A stretch of DNA of 52,591 nucleotides from Anabaena subtropica FACHB-260 (GCF_014697105.1 NZ_JACJRF010000039.1:1-52591); one strand, 5' to 3'. Shown: positions 37,134-47,038, counted from the first letter of the stretch. The notes: a model not told the origin generated them from the sequence alone. Numbers and translations: made by a program.

Positions 37134-38462
37134 TTACTCCACTTCTTGGGTATCTTCTACTTGATTCGCCATTGGCACGACTAACACTTTGTCTACACGG
37201 TTACCATCCATGTCCATCACCTCGATTCGCATACCATGCCATTCAAAATGGTCGGCGGCGGCGGGAATGCGGCCGAGATGGGTAATGACGAAACCACCAA
37301 GGGTTTGATAGCTACCCCGTTCTTCAGATTCCCATTCTTCCATTTCAAACAGTTCAAAAAACTCTTCTACACCCAACATTCCATCTAGTAGCCAGGAACC
37401 ATCTTCTCGCTGCACGGCTTGGGGTTCTTCTTCCCCATCATCAGAAGGAACATCCCCAACAATTTCGCTCATGATGTCGTTAAGAGTAACTAATCCCTGA
37501 ATCACGCCGTATTCGTCCACAACTAGCGCCATGTGGGTAATGGTTTGCTTAAATAACTCCAAAACTTTTAAGCCACGGGTGCTTTCGGGAACAAATACTG
37601 GCTGGCGCAATCCCACTGTTAAATCTAGGGAATCTCCTCGGAGACTTCTAGCGAGTAAATCAGTAACGGGAATAATTCCCAATACATTGTCCAGTCCTCC
37701 TTGACAAACTGGATAGCGGGAATAACCGTTTTCGCTCATTTTTTGGCGATTTTCTTCGGGGGTGTCGTCTAAATCTAGCCAGATGATATCAGGACGGGGT
37801 GACATCAAGGAAGTGACGGGGCGATCGCCTAAGCGAAACACTCGTTCTACCATATTTTGTTCTGCTTCCTCAAAGGTTCCCGCTTCTGTACCTTGCTCAA
37901 TCAGGATCTTAATTTCTTCTTCCGTGACTTGTGGTTCTACAGAAGGTGTAATCCCCAACACTCGCAGCACCATTTCTGTGGAAGCACTCAATAAATGCAC
38001 GGCTGGAGAAGCAAGAGCTGCTAAAGCCCGCATGGGAAGAGCGACAACGGTAGCAATACGTTCGGGATTGTTTAATGCCAGACGCTTTGGCACTAATTCA
38101 CCGATAATCAGAGATAGGTAGGTAATGAGCAAAACCACGATTCCAAAGGCAATTGCCTCACTGTAAGGCACTAAAAAAGGTATTAGCCGCACATAAACTA
38201 CTAGTCGGCTGGCAATTGTGGCTCCTCCAAAAGCACCAGTGAGGATACCAATCAGAGAAATACCTATTTGGATAGTGGAGAGGAAATTGTTAGGGGATTC
38301 CGCCAATTTTAACGCTGCTCTCGCCTTAGCATCCCCTTGATTAGCGAGTTGCTGTAGCCTGACCTTCCGCGCCGAGACGACCGCCATCTCAGACATGGAA
38401 AAAACCCCGTTGGCAAGAATGAGTACCAAAATAATTAAAATTTCAACCGTGATGGAGGACAT
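37134..38462 (-). CDS. CNNM/CorC-HlyC family membrane protein with CBS domains
   Basis: A 442-residue protein. An N-terminal DUF21/CNNM membrane domain (about residues 1-190) starts SSITVEILIILVLILANGVFSMSEMAVVSARKVRL. Two CBS motifs follow at about 200-330 (VTSLMSPRPDIIWLDLDD and ALVVDEYGVIQGLVTLNDIM), then a CorC_HlyC domain at about 350-430 (WLLDGMLGVEEFFELF, YQTLGGFVITHLGRIP). The family, often mislabelled hemolysin, is linked to Mg2+ or other cation efflux. It is upstream of mfd on the opposite strand with a 277-bp divergent gap. Confidence 0.9.
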   Translation of the reverse strand: MSSITVEILIILVLILANGVFSMSEMAVVSARKVRLQQLANQGDAKARAALKLAESPNNFLSTIQIGISLIGILTGAFGGATIASRLVVYVRLIPFLVPYSEAIAFGIVVLLITYLSLIIGELVPKRLALNNPERIATVVALPMRALAALASPAVHLLSASTEMVLRVLGITPSVEPQVTEEEIKILIEQGTEAGTFEEAEQNMVERVFRLGDRPVTSLMSPRPDIIWLDLDDTPEENRQKMSENGYSRYPVCQGGLDNVLGIIPVTDLLARSLRGDSLDLTVGLRQPVFVPESTRGLKVLELFKQTITHMALVVDEYGVIQGLVTLNDIMSEIVGDVPSDDGEEEPQAVQREDGSWLLDGMLGVEEFFELFEMEEWESEERGSYQTLGGFVITHLGRIPAAADHFEWHGMRIEVMDMDGNRVDKVLVVPMANQVEDTQEVE

Positions 38463-38739
38463 GATTATGAATTGCCGCTATATAGAGCGAACTTAGCTCA
38501 ATCCTTAGTATCTAGTATTAAAGGTTCTCTCATAAATGCTTTAACTATACATAAAGTAGTAGTTTTAGAAGTTAGGGATTAGGAGTTAGTATTTTTTACG
38601 GTTTCCTGAACTTGTTTTAGTATGATTCTTTCACAAAAAGATTAAGTGAACCGTCAACACTTTTAAAATAGTTTACATATACGGCATTTACAGCTTCGAG
38701 ATTTCTGATCTGTAAGGACTTCCTGCTCTACTAGAACTT

Positions 38740-41700
38740 ATGGCTTTTTCTTCTATTGTGCGTGCTTTGGCGCGATCGCCCCTCACTACTGAATTACTTT
38801 CAAAGCTCAATCGCCAACAAGATTTGCGATTAAATGGCATTTCCCGTCTACCTAAGGGTTTGGTGGCTTCGGCATTGGCACAACATTCTAGTAGAAATTT
38901 GTTCGTCGTTTGTGCCACTCTAGAAGAAGCGGGGCGCGCTTATGCACAATTGGAAGCGATGGGATGGCAAACAGTACATTTTTACCCCACGTCTGAAGCC
39001 TCTCCCTACGAACCTTTTGACCCAGAAACGGAAATGACTTGGGGACAGATGCAGGTGTTGGCGGATTTGGTTAAGAGTCAACAGTCCATCGTCAATGGTC
39101 AACAGAATAAGATCGCTGTCGTGGCTACTGTTGGGGCTTTGCAGCCCCATTTACCACCACCAGATGCTTTTATTCCTTTTTGCTTGACTCTCAAGCGGGG
39201 ACTGGAATTTGATTTAGATAGCTTTAGTGAAAAGATTACTACTTTGGGGTATGAACGGGTTCCCTTGGTGGAAACAGAGGGACAATGGAGTCGTCGCGGT
39301 GACATTGTCGATGTCTTTCCAGTGTCCTGTGAGTTACCAGTACGTTTGGAATGGTTTGGTGATGAGATTGAGCAAATACGAGAATTTGATACAACTACTC
39401 AACGTTCAGCACTTGACAAAATAGAACAGATTGTGCTTACTCCTACAAGTTTTGCGCCTATTGTGACGACAGCACTTAAGGATAGTGATGAGTACCGAGT
39501 GCTGAGTGCTGAGTTAAGTTCTGACTCAGAAAACGGTACTCAAGAGTCAGCGTTGATAGAAGGTAGTCGGCGCTTTTTGGGATTAGCATTTGAGCGACCT
39601 GCATCGATTGTGGATTATTTACCGGAAAATACTTTAGTTGCTATCGATGAGCCGGAACAGTGTCATGCTCATAGCGATCGCTGGGTAGAAAATGCTGATG
39701 AGCAATGGTCAGTGGTCAGTGGTCAGTGGTCAGTTGTTAGTGAATTACTGAAAATTCATCGGTCTTTTGCGGAATGTTTGGCTGATTTAACTAGATTTCA
39801 GACTTTATATTTATCGGAACTAGCAGAAGAAAATAGCGGGATTAATTTAGCTAGTCGGTCTGTACCGGTTACACCGCACCAATTTGCTAAACTGGCAGAC
39901 ACATTAAGACAAGAACGCGATCGCAATTTCTCGATTTGGTTAATCTCGGCTCAACCTTCCCGTTCTGTTTCTCTGCTACAAGAACACGATTGTCCCGCCC
40001 AGTTCATCCCCAATCCCCGCGATTACCAAGCTATTGATAAGCTACAAATCAACCATATCCCTGTGGCGCTGAAATATTCTGGCCTAGCGGAACTGGAAGG
40101 TTTTATCCTCCCGACTTACCGCCTAGTCATCGTCACCGACCGCGAATTTTATGGTCAACATTCCCTAGCTACACCTAGTTTTGTCCGTAAGCGTCGTCAG
40201 GCGGCTTCTAAGCAAGTTGACCCGAATAAACTGCGTCCAGGGGATTATGTAGTTCATCGGAGTCATGGGATTGGCAAGTTTGTCAAGTTGGAAAGTCTGA
40301 CAATTAACGAGGAAACCCGTGATTATATTGTTGTCCAGTATGCTGACGGTCTTTTGAGAGTTGCGGCTGATCAGGTAGGGTCTTTGTCTCGATTCCGTAG
40401 TACGGGAGATAAAGCACCGGAACTGCACAAAATGACAGGGAAAGCTTGGGAAAATACCAAGAACCGTGTCCGCAAAGCCATTAAAAAATTAGCAGTGGAC
40501 TTGCTGAAATTATATGCGGCGCGATCGCAACAACAAGGTTTCGCCTATCCCCAAGATATGCCTTGGCAAGAAGAAATGGAAGATTCTTTTCCCTACCAAG
40601 CTACAACCGACCAGCTAAAAGCTGTACAAGATGTGAAACGGGATATGGAAAGCGATCGCCCAATGGATCGGTTAGTTTGTGGTGATGTCGGTTTTGGGAA
40701 GACGGAAGTAGCTATTCGCGCCATTTTCAAAGCTGTGACTTCTGGTAAACAAGTCGCCCTCCTTGCACCTACAACCATCCTCACTCAGCAACATTACCAC
40801 ACCCTCAAAGAACGCTTTTCCCCTTATCCGATGAATGTCGGCTTACTGAATCGCTTCCGCACAGCCGAAGAACGGCGAAATATTCAAAAACGATTGGCGA
40901 CTGGTGAGTTAGATATAGTCGTCGGGACACACCAACTTTTAGGTAAGAATGTCAACTTCAAAGATTTAGGGCTGCTGGTAATAGATGAAGAACAACGGTT
41001 TGGGGTGAACCAGAAAGAGAAAATTAAATCCTTGAAAACTCAAGTAGACGTGTTGACGCTCTCCGCTACCCCAATTCCCCGCACCTTGTATATGTCTTTA
41101 TCAGGGATTCGGGAAATGAGCTTGATTACCACACCACCCCCCACCAGACGACCAATTAAAACCCATCTTTCCCCCAGAAACCCAGAAAGCATACGCAGCG
41201 CCATTCGTCAAGAAATTGATCGAGGTGGACAGGTGTTTTATGTAGTACCGCGCGTTGAGGGAATAGAAGAGACAACAGCAGCTTTGCGGGAGATGTTACC
41301 AGGGGCGAGATTTGCGATCGCTCACGGTCAAATGGACGAGAGCGAGTTAGAATCAACCATGCTCACCTTCAGCAATGGTGATGCAGATATTCTGGTATGT
41401 ACCACAATTATTGAATCGGGATTGGATATTCCCCGTGTCAACACCATCCTGATTGAAGATGCTCACCGCTTTGGTTTATCACAACTTTACCAGTTACGGG
41501 GACGAGTTGGACGTGCAGGGATTCAAGCCCACGCATGGTTATTTTACCCGAAGCAAAGAGAATTATCTGATGCAGCAAGGCAACGGTTACGGGCGATTCA
41601 AGAGTTTACACAACTCGGTTCCGGCTATCAACTAGCCATGCGTGACATGGAAATCCGGGGTGTGGGTAACTTGCTGGGTGCAGAACAATCCGGTCAAATG

Positions 41701-42246
41701 GAAGCGATTGGTTTTGATTTATACATGGAAATGTTAGAAGAATCAATTCGAGAAATTCGCGGTCAAGAAATTCCCAAAGTTGACGATACCCAAATCGATC
41801 TCAACCTCACCGCATTTATCCCCACCGATTACATCCCCGACATTGACCAAAAGATGAGTGCATATCGTGCTGTGGCGGCTGCTAAGTCTAAAGAAGAGAT
41901 AACACAAATTGCGGCTGAGTGGAGCGATCGCTATGGTACTTTACCTGTTTCTGCCAATCAACTGTTGCGGGTCATGGAACTCAAACAACTAGCGAAAAAG
42001 TTAGGCTTTAGCCGCATCAAACCAGAAAATAAACAGCACGTCATTTTAGAAACCCCAATGGAAGAACCAGCTTGGAATTTACTTGCAGCCAATTTACCAG
42101 AACATCTCAAAACCCGCTTTGTTTTCTCTCCCGGTAAGGTGACGGTACGCGGTTTAGCAGTCCTCAAAGCAGACCAACAATTGCAAAGTTTGATTGATGC
42201 TTTGGGGAGAATGCAGGGAGCGATTACAGAAGCTGCTATTGTTTGA
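38740..42246 (+). CDS. mfd: transcription-repair coupling factor Mfd
   Basis: A 1168-residue translocase that removes stalled RNA polymerase at DNA damage and recruits UvrA. The UvrB-like N-terminal module (about 1-400) is followed by the RNA-polymerase-interacting CarD-like domain ([23 protein letters not shown], about 490-560). The RecG-like motor has Walker A GDVGFGKT at about 648-655, IDEEQRFG near 749 and a TRG-type end. Other visible helicase segments are [13 protein letters not shown] and [10 protein letters not shown]. Length fits the family. Within the less conserved N-terminal part three stretches are encoded by tandem repeats: residues near 112-122 ([12 protein letters not shown]), about 250-260 and about 320-335 ([15 protein letters not shown]). 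Confidence 0.95.
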   Translation: MAFSSIVRALARSPLTTELLSKLNRQQDLRLNGISRLPKGLVASALAQHSSRNLFVVCATLEEAGRAYAQLEAMGWQTVHFYPTSEASPYEPFDPETEMTWGQMQVLADLVKSQQSIVNGQQNKIAVVATVGALQPHLPPPDAFIPFCLTLKRGLEFDLDSFSEKITTLGYERVPLVETEGQWSRRGDIVDVFPVSCELPVRLEWFGDEIEQIREFDTTTQRSALDKIEQIVLTPTSFAPIVTTALKDSDEYRVLSAELSSDSENGTQESALIEGSRRFLGLAFERPASIVDYLPENTLVAIDEPEQCHAHSDRWVENADEQWSVVSGQWSVVSELLKIHRSFAECLADLTRFQTLYLSELAEENSGINLASRSVPVTPHQFAKLADTLRQERDRNFSIWLISAQPSRSVSLLQEHDCPAQFIPNPRDYQAIDKLQINHIPVALKYSGLAELEGFILPTYRLVIVTDREFYGQHSLATPSFVRKRRQAASKQVDPNKLRPGDYVVHRSHGIGKFVKLESLTINEETRDYIVVQYADGLLRVAADQVGSLSRFRSTGDKAPELHKMTGKAWENTKNRVRKAIKKLAVDLLKLYAARSQQQGFAYPQDMPWQEEMEDSFPYQATTDQLKAVQDVKRDMESDRPMDRLVCGDVGFGKTEVAIRAIFKAVTSGKQVALLAPTTILTQQHYHTLKERFSPYPMNVGLLNRFRTAEERRNIQKRLATGELDIVVGTHQLLGKNVNFKDLGLLVIDEEQRFGVNQKEKIKSLKTQVDVLTLSATPIPRTLYMSLSGIREMSLITTPPPTRRPIKTHLSPRNPESIRSAIRQEIDRGGQVFYVVPRVEGIEETTAALREMLPGARFAIAHGQMDESELESTMLTFSNGDADILVCTTIIESGLDIPRVNTILIEDAHRFGLSQLYQLRGRVGRAGIQAHAWLFYPKQRELSDAARQRLRAIQEFTQLGSGYQLAMRDMEIRGVGNLLGAEQSGQMEAIGFDLYMEMLEESIREIRGQEIPKVDDTQIDLNLTAFIPTDYIPDIDQKMSAYRAVAAAKSKEEITQIAAEWSDRYGTLPVSANQLLRVMELKQLAKKLGFSRIKPENKQHVILETPMEEPAWNLLAANLPEHLKTRFVFSPGKVTVRGLAVLKADQQLQSLIDALGRMQGAITEAAIV
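39707..39734. repeat. GGTCAGT heptamer tandem repeat inside mfd
   Basis: Four perfect GGTCAGT units within the mfd coding sequence. Because three heptamers make 21 bp, the protein shows a 7-residue repeat (QWSVVSG then QWSVVSE). Confidence 0.9.
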
Positions 42247-42287
42247 ACGGTATTTCTTTCTACAATTAAAAGTTAGAGGCAACTCTC

Positions 42288-43034
42288 ATGGTTTGGCAGC
42301 GTCCCGACGGAAGAAAACCCTATGAACTCCGTCCTATTAATTTTCACACCGGATTTACTCGCTTTGCCCCTGGTTCAGTTCTAACTATATGTGGTGAGAC
42401 TAAAGTACTTTGTACAGTGAGCGTCGCGGAAAGTGTACCCAAGTTTCTCGCAGGTAGTGGTAAAGGTTGGTTGACGGCAGAGTATCGGATGCTACCATCA
42501 GCCACACAACAACGGCACGAACGAGAATTATTGAAATTATCTGGACGGACGCAAGAAATTCAACGTTTGATTGGGCGTAGCTTACGAGCTGCAATAGATT
42601 TTGAGGTCTTAGGAGAACGAACTTTAACCGTAGATGCAGATGTGTTGCAAGCCGACGCAGGTACAAGAACGGCAGCAATTACAGGCGGGTTTGTGGCTTT
42701 AGCTGGTGCTATTTCTCAATTATTGCAGCGAGGAGTATTAGAGCGATCTCCCCTATGCGGACAAGTAGCAGCTGTTTCTGTCGGTTTATTAGAAGAAGAA
42801 GCATTTTTAGATTTGAACTACATAGAAGATGTAGCAGCAACTGTAGATTTCAATGTAGTGATGAATCAACACTTGGGAATTATCGAAGTTCAGGGAACAG
42901 CAGAAGAAGGCAGTTTTAGCCGTACCCAGTTGAATCGGCTATTAGATTGCGCCGAAAACGGCATTCAGCAATTGTTAATTGCCCAAAAGGAGGCAATTAC
43001 TGACTGGGACAAGTTATTCTTGAGCAGTAATTAA
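42288..43034 (+). CDS. rph: ribonuclease PH
   Basis: A 248-residue phosphorolytic exoribonuclease that trims tRNA 3' ends. It starts [19 protein letters not shown], with [39 protein letters not shown] and the catalytic segment [23 protein letters not shown]. The C-terminal part ([27 protein letters not shown]) is standard. It lies 41 bp after mfd and may be co-transcribed with it. Its stop codon is 62 bp before the left end of the transposon, and the gene is intact. Confidence 0.96.
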   Translation: MVWQRPDGRKPYELRPINFHTGFTRFAPGSVLTICGETKVLCTVSVAESVPKFLAGSGKGWLTAEYRMLPSATQQRHERELLKLSGRTQEIQRLIGRSLRAAIDFEVLGERTLTVDADVLQADAGTRTAAITGGFVALAGAISQLLQRGVLERSPLCGQVAAVSVGLLEEEAFLDLNYIEDVAATVDFNVVMNQHLGIIEVQGTAEEGSFSRTQLNRLLDCAENGIQQLLIAQKEAITDWDKLFLSSN

Positions 43035-43055
43035 ATTCAGCGCTATTCATACCAA

Positions 43056-43078
43056 CAGACTTTGCATTGCAAAGTCTG
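43056..43078 (+). terminator. 10-bp-stem hairpin after rph
   Basis: CAGACTTTGC at 43056-43065 pairs perfectly with GCAAAGTCTG at 43069-43078 around ATT. There is no U-tract. The core matches the dispersed hairpin at 36932-36956, so it may be a repeat that serves as the mfd-rph terminator. Confidence 0.5.
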
Positions 43079-43096
43079 AGAATTACTGCCGAATAT

Positions 43097-43334
43097 TGTA
43101 CATTAACTAATTATTTGTCAATTTAACAAATTATTGCCACAACAGATTTAAATATTGAAAAGCCTGTCATATCAACTATTATGGCAGGTTTTTTGTCATT
43201 ATGTCTCATTCAACCGCCACTAAAATTATTTAACAAACTAAATGACAAAAAACAGATTTTTCACAAATTAGCTGTCACTTTGCCTAAGCAAGTGACACTA
43301 ATACTTGTAGAAAAAATTAACAAATTAACTGTCA
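43097..43334 (+). promoter_or_regulatory. transposon left end with four TnsB-site-like repeats
   Basis: Repeats following the pattern TTAACAAATTAnnTGTCA: 43103-43120, 43123-43139 (degenerate, TTGCCA), 43260-43277 (starts TTCAC) and 43317-43334 (the best copy). The first two adjoin the terminal TGTACA. Their layout, a pair at the tip and more inside, is that of Tn7-like left ends. Confidence 0.65.
43273..43297. promoter_or_regulatory. inverted repeat upstream of tnsB, possible operator
   Basis: TGTCACTT at 43273-43280 and AAGTGACA at 43290-43297 form a perfect dyad with a 9-nt centre, about 80 bp before tnsB. Its first half overlaps a TnsB-site-like repeat. It could bind TnsB in autoregulation, or a MerR-type repressor of the CvkR kind known for V-K CASTs; this is speculative. 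Confidence 0.4.
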
Positions 43335-43377
43335 CATTTAGCAGTATAATACAACTATGTTTTAATAAAACACTAAT

Positions 43378-45093
43378 ATGCAGGATTACAACTCATTTAC
43401 CGCACCTGCAACACAAGAAGCTGCGTCAGACACAAGCAAAAATATCGCTGAAACAAATGTCATCTTGTCTGAGCTTTCTGATGAAGCAAATTTAAAAATG
43501 CAGGTAATTCAAAGTCTGCTAGAAGCAGGTGATCGCACTACCTATGCCCAAAAGCTTAAGGAAGGCGCAGAAAAACTAGGTAAGTCAGTAAGAACATTAC
43601 GGCGACTGATAAATAAATGGGAAAAGGAGGGGTTAGTTGGCCTGGAGCAAAACGAACGTGCTGACAAAGGCAAGCACCGAGTTGATGAAGATTGGCGGAA
43701 ATTTATTTTAGAGACGTATAAGGAAGGCAATAAAGGAAGTAAACGCATGACTCGCCAGCAAGTAGCCGTCAGGGTGAAAGCTAGAGCAGATGAGCTAGGT
43801 GTCAAATCGCCTTCTCACATGACTGTGTACCGTATTCTTGAACCTGTGATTCAAAAACAGGAGAAGGCAAAAAGTATTCGCTCTCCAGGTTGGCGAGGTT
43901 CTCGTTTATCCGTTAAAACTCGTGACGGGAAAGATTTAACAGTAGAGTACAGTAATCAAGTTTGGCAATGTGACCATACCCGTGTGGATGTGCTGTTAGT
44001 AGATCAACATGGGGAAATTTTAGGTCGTCCTTGGTTAACCACAGTCATAGATAGTTATTCTCGCTGCATTGTAGGTATTAATCTTGGCTATGATGCTCCA
44101 AGTTCTCAGGTAGTTGCTTTGGCGTTACGTCATGCAATTTTGCCAAAACAATATGGAGAAGAATATAAACTTTATGAAGAGTGGGGAACCTACGGTAAAC
44201 CACAACATTTTTACACTGATGGTGGTAAAGATTTTCGCTCAAACCATTTGCAACAGATAGGTGTGCAGTTGGGGTTTGTTTGTCATTTACGGGATCGCCC
44301 CAGTGAAGGGGGTATTGTCGAGCGTCCTTTCAAGACATTTAACACCGAATTATTCTCAACTTTGCGAGGATATACAGGGTCAAATGTACAAGAACGCCCA
44401 GAAGACGCAGAGAAGGACGCTAACTTGACTTTACGGCAACTAGAGCAAAAGTTGGTAGCTTACATTGTCAATACCTATAACCAAAGAATTGATGCTCGTA
44501 TGGGTGAGCAAACTAGATTTCAGCGTTGGGAATCTGGCTTGATAGTAGCACCTGATGTCATCTCGGAAAGAGATTTGGATATCTGTTTAATGAAGCAAAC
44601 TCGAAGAGTGATTCAAAGAGGAGGTTACTTACAATTTGAAAATCTGATGTACAGGGGCGAATATTTAGCAGGTTATGCAGGAGAAAGCGTTGTACTGCGT
44701 TATGACCCCAAAGACATTACTACTTTGTTGGTTTACGGCTATAAGGGTAATAAAGAAGAATTTCTAGCTCGTGCTTATGCTCAAGATTTGGAGACTGAGG
44801 AATTGTCTCTGGATGACGCAAAAGCTATGAGTCGCCGGATTCGGCAAGCAGGTAAGGCTATTAGCAATCGTTCTATTTTGGCAGAGGTGCGCGATCGCGA
44901 AACCTTCGTGAACCAAAAGAAAACCAAAAAGGAACGCCAAAAGGCAGAACAGACAGTAGTTCAAAAGGCTAAAAAACCTATGCCTGTTGAACCAGAGGAA
45001 GAAGTTGAAGTGGCATCTGTTGACCATGAACCAGAATACCAGATGCCAGAAGTATTTGATTACGAACAAATGCGTGAAGATTACGGGTGGTAG
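43378..45093 (+). CDS. tnsB: transposase TnsB (DDE integrase)
   Basis: A 571-residue DDE transposase with retroviral-integrase fold. The catalytic triad is Asp199 (WQCDHT), Asp281 (FYTDGGKDF) and Glu315 (GGIVERPF). N-terminal helix-turn-helix regions (AQKLKEGAEKLGKSVRTLRRLINKW; MTRQQVAVRVKARADELGVK) recognise the element ends. A C-terminal Mu-type beta-barrel and a basic, then acidic tail (KKTKKERQKAEQTV; EPEEEVEVASVDHEPEYQMP) follow; the extreme C-terminus of TnsB contacts TnsC in V-K systems. tnsC starts after a 3-bp gap. There is no TnsA, as in V-K and Tn5053-like elements, implying co-integrate (replicative) transposition. Confidence 0.93.
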   Translation: MQDYNSFTAPATQEAASDTSKNIAETNVILSELSDEANLKMQVIQSLLEAGDRTTYAQKLKEGAEKLGKSVRTLRRLINKWEKEGLVGLEQNERADKGKHRVDEDWRKFILETYKEGNKGSKRMTRQQVAVRVKARADELGVKSPSHMTVYRILEPVIQKQEKAKSIRSPGWRGSRLSVKTRDGKDLTVEYSNQVWQCDHTRVDVLLVDQHGEILGRPWLTTVIDSYSRCIVGINLGYDAPSSQVVALALRHAILPKQYGEEYKLYEEWGTYGKPQHFYTDGGKDFRSNHLQQIGVQLGFVCHLRDRPSEGGIVERPFKTFNTELFSTLRGYTGSNVQERPEDAEKDANLTLRQLEQKLVAYIVNTYNQRIDARMGEQTRFQRWESGLIVAPDVISERDLDICLMKQTRRVIQRGGYLQFENLMYRGEYLAGYAGESVVLRYDPKDITTLLVYGYKGNKEEFLARAYAQDLETEELSLDDAKAMSRRIRQAGKAISNRSILAEVRDRETFVNQKKTKKERQKAEQTVVQKAKKPMPVEPEEEVEVASVDHEPEYQMPEVFDYEQMREDYGW

Positions 45094-45096
45094 AAA

Positions 45097-45951
45097 ATGA
45101 CTTCAAAACAAGCTCAAGCAGTTGCACAACAATTAGGTGATATTCCGGTCAATGATGATAAATTACAAGCAGAAATTCAACGATTAAACCGCAAAAACTT
45201 TGTTTCTTTAAAACAAGTACAAGTTCTTCATGATTGGTTAGAGGGCAAGCGACAATCCAAGCAGTCTGGTCGAGTTGTGGGAGAGTCTCGCACTGGCAAA
45301 ACAATGGGTTGCAACGCATATAGATTAAGGCATAAACCCAAGCAAAAACCAGGGCAACCCCCTATTGTACCTGTTGCTTACATCCACGTTAATCAAGAGT
45401 GTAGTGCAAAAGAATTATTTGGGTTAATTATTGAACATTTAAAATATCAAATTCCTAAAGGCACTGTAGCTGAGATTAGAGATCGGACATTTCGGGTACT
45501 TAAGGGTTGTGGTGTTGAAATGCTCATCATAGATGAGGCTGACCGTTTAAAACCAAAGACATTTGCTGAAGTAAGAGATATTTTTGACAAGCTGGAAATT
45601 TCAGTAATCTTGGTAGGGACTGACCGTTTGGATACAGTAATCAGGCGGGATGAACAAGTTTTCAACCGCTTTCGAGCCTGTTATCGTTTTGGAATCATAT
45701 CAGATGAAGACTTTCCTCAAACAGTAGAAATTTGGGAAAAGACAATTCTACAGTTGCCTGTGGCTTCCAATTTAAAAAGTGACACAATGCTTACAACTTT
45801 AAAAGAGGCAACAGGTCGTTATATAGGACTATTAGATATGATTCTGAGAGAGACAGCAATCAAGGCTTTAAAAAAGGGATTACACAAGATTGACCTAGCA
45901 ACGCTGAAAGAAGTTGTAAATGAATACACTGTAGAACCGAAGCGTAAATGA
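45097..45951 (+). CDS. tnsC: AAA+ ATPase TnsC
   Basis: A 284-residue AAA+ regulator that forms filaments on target DNA and recruits TnsB. Walker A is GESRTGKT at residues 62-69, Walker B LIIDEAD at 143-149, and sensor-1 is ILVGTDRLD. The size is near that of ShCAST TnsC (about 276) and far below Tn7 TnsC (about 555). It overlaps tniQ by 4 bp (ATGA). Confidence 0.93.
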   Translation: MTSKQAQAVAQQLGDIPVNDDKLQAEIQRLNRKNFVSLKQVQVLHDWLEGKRQSKQSGRVVGESRTGKTMGCNAYRLRHKPKQKPGQPPIVPVAYIHVNQECSAKELFGLIIEHLKYQIPKGTVAEIRDRTFRVLKGCGVEMLIIDEADRLKPKTFAEVRDIFDKLEISVILVGTDRLDTVIRRDEQVFNRFRACYRFGIISDEDFPQTVEIWEKTILQLPVASNLKSDTMLTTLKEATGRYIGLLDMILRETAIKALKKGLHKIDLATLKEVVNEYTVEPKRK

Positions 45952-46454
45952 TGGAAACTTTAAATCTTCAACCTTGGGTGTTTCGAGTGGAAGCAATAGA
46001 AGGAGAAAGTATAAGCCACTTTTTAGGACGCTTTCGACGGGCTAATGATTTAACGCCTACTGGATTAGGTAAAGCAATAGGAGTTGGGGGTGCGATCGCT
46101 CGATGGGAAAAATTTCGGTTTAATCCCCTACCGTCTCGCCAGCAATTAGAGGCATTGGCTAAGGTTGTGGAGGTTGATGCCGATAGGTTAGCCCAAATGT
46201 TACCACCTGCTGGGGTGGGGATGAAAATTGACCCAATCCGGTTATGTGCTGCTTGTTATGCCGAGTCGCCATGTCACAAAATTGAATGGCAGTTTAAGGT
46301 AACGCAAGGATGTCAGCATCATCATTTAAGTTTGCTGTCAGAATGTCCCAATTGTGGAGCAAGGTTTAAAGTTCCTGCATTGTGGGTTGATGGCTGGTGT
46401 CAAAGGTGTTTTACGACTTTTGCGGACATGGCAGAACGTCAGAAGGAAATTTAG
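45948..46454 (+). CDS. tniQ: short TniQ target-selection protein
   Basis: A 168-residue TniQ. The N-terminal part has the TniQ opening (FRVEAIEGESISHFLGRFRRANDL) and a helix-turn-helix-like region (TPTGLGKAIGVGGAIARWEKF). Two zinc-finger groups follow: CAACYAESPC, then CPNC and CQRC near the C-terminus. This length is that of V-K CAST TniQ; TniQ/TnsD of other Tn7-like elements is usually 300 residues or more. In V-K systems it caps the TnsC filament at the Cas12k complex. ATG 45951 is an equally possible start. Confidence 0.9.
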   Translation: MMETLNLQPWVFRVEAIEGESISHFLGRFRRANDLTPTGLGKAIGVGGAIARWEKFRFNPLPSRQQLEALAKVVEVDADRLAQMLPPAGVGMKIDPIRLCAACYAESPCHKIEWQFKVTQGCQHHHLSLLSECPNCGARFKVPALWVDGWCQRCFTTFADMAERQKEI

Positions 46455-46588
46455 GATACAAAAACCGATCGCCTATACCCTGTGGGTTGATGGCTTGTTC
46501 CACACCTATTGTTGATATATTTAAGTATAGAATAATACTTTTTTTGGCATACGGGTGTTGAATAAAATTGAATGATTCTAATAATAAT

Positions 46589-47038
46589 TTACTTGATTGT
46601 ATCTTTAATTAACTCTGTGATTTTTTCAATAATATTTTCAGCTAATTTCAAAGAAAGCTTAACTTCTTTGTCTAAAGTATATATAGTGTCCTCATAATCT
46701 GCTTTATTTCTAGATTGCCGTAGCCTACATAAATCATTTCCTATTTCTATCATTTTCCTATTTTTTGATTTATTGCGTATGAATTCATCGGACACATATT
46801 GATGTTCATTGATATCGCCAGTTCTGGCTTTTGATAACCTTGGATCATGTAAAACATCTCGTAAGTAATTTCTAGCTGTACAAAAGGCAGCATAATAGGC
46901 TCTACTTATAGATGAACGTAGTTTTGCTTCGGGGATTGTTGGTTTAGAATCTGTTTCTGAATCAGTAGAAAAGGTAGAAGTTATATAAGCTATTTCTTTT
47001 GCTAGCTCAAGATATTCAGCCCAATTAAATTTCATCAA
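46589..47038 (-). CDS. HEPN-domain protein (UPF0332-like)
   Basis: A 149-residue, all-helical protein. It has the UPF0332/HEPN pattern: EAKLRSSISRAYYAAFCTARNYL in the first half and LRQSRNKADYEDTIYTLDKE in the second. The usual RNase motif R-x4-H is here R-N-K-A-D-Y, so the His is replaced by Tyr, as in the ADY-type HEPN branch; catalytic activity is therefore uncertain. It is the last gene of a three-gene minus-strand operon and overlaps the gene before it by 14 bp. HEPN proteins are frequent in defence and toxin systems. Base composition is AT-rich, with no HIP1 site. Confidence 0.75.
   Translation of the reverse strand: MMKFNWAEYLELAKEIAYITSTFSTDSETDSKPTIPEAKLRSSISRAYYAAFCTARNYLRDVLHDPRLSKARTGDINEHQYVSDEFIRNKSKNRKMIEIGNDLCRLRQSRNKADYEDTIYTLDKEVKLSLKLAENIIEKITELIKDTIK

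Noticed and set aside
46877-46882. TGTACA, the same hexamer as the transposon left end
   Set aside because: It lies inside the HEPN gene, with no neighbouring TTAACAAATTA/TGTCA repeats, so it is not a right end; the hexamer occurs elsewhere by chance, e.g. near 6731.
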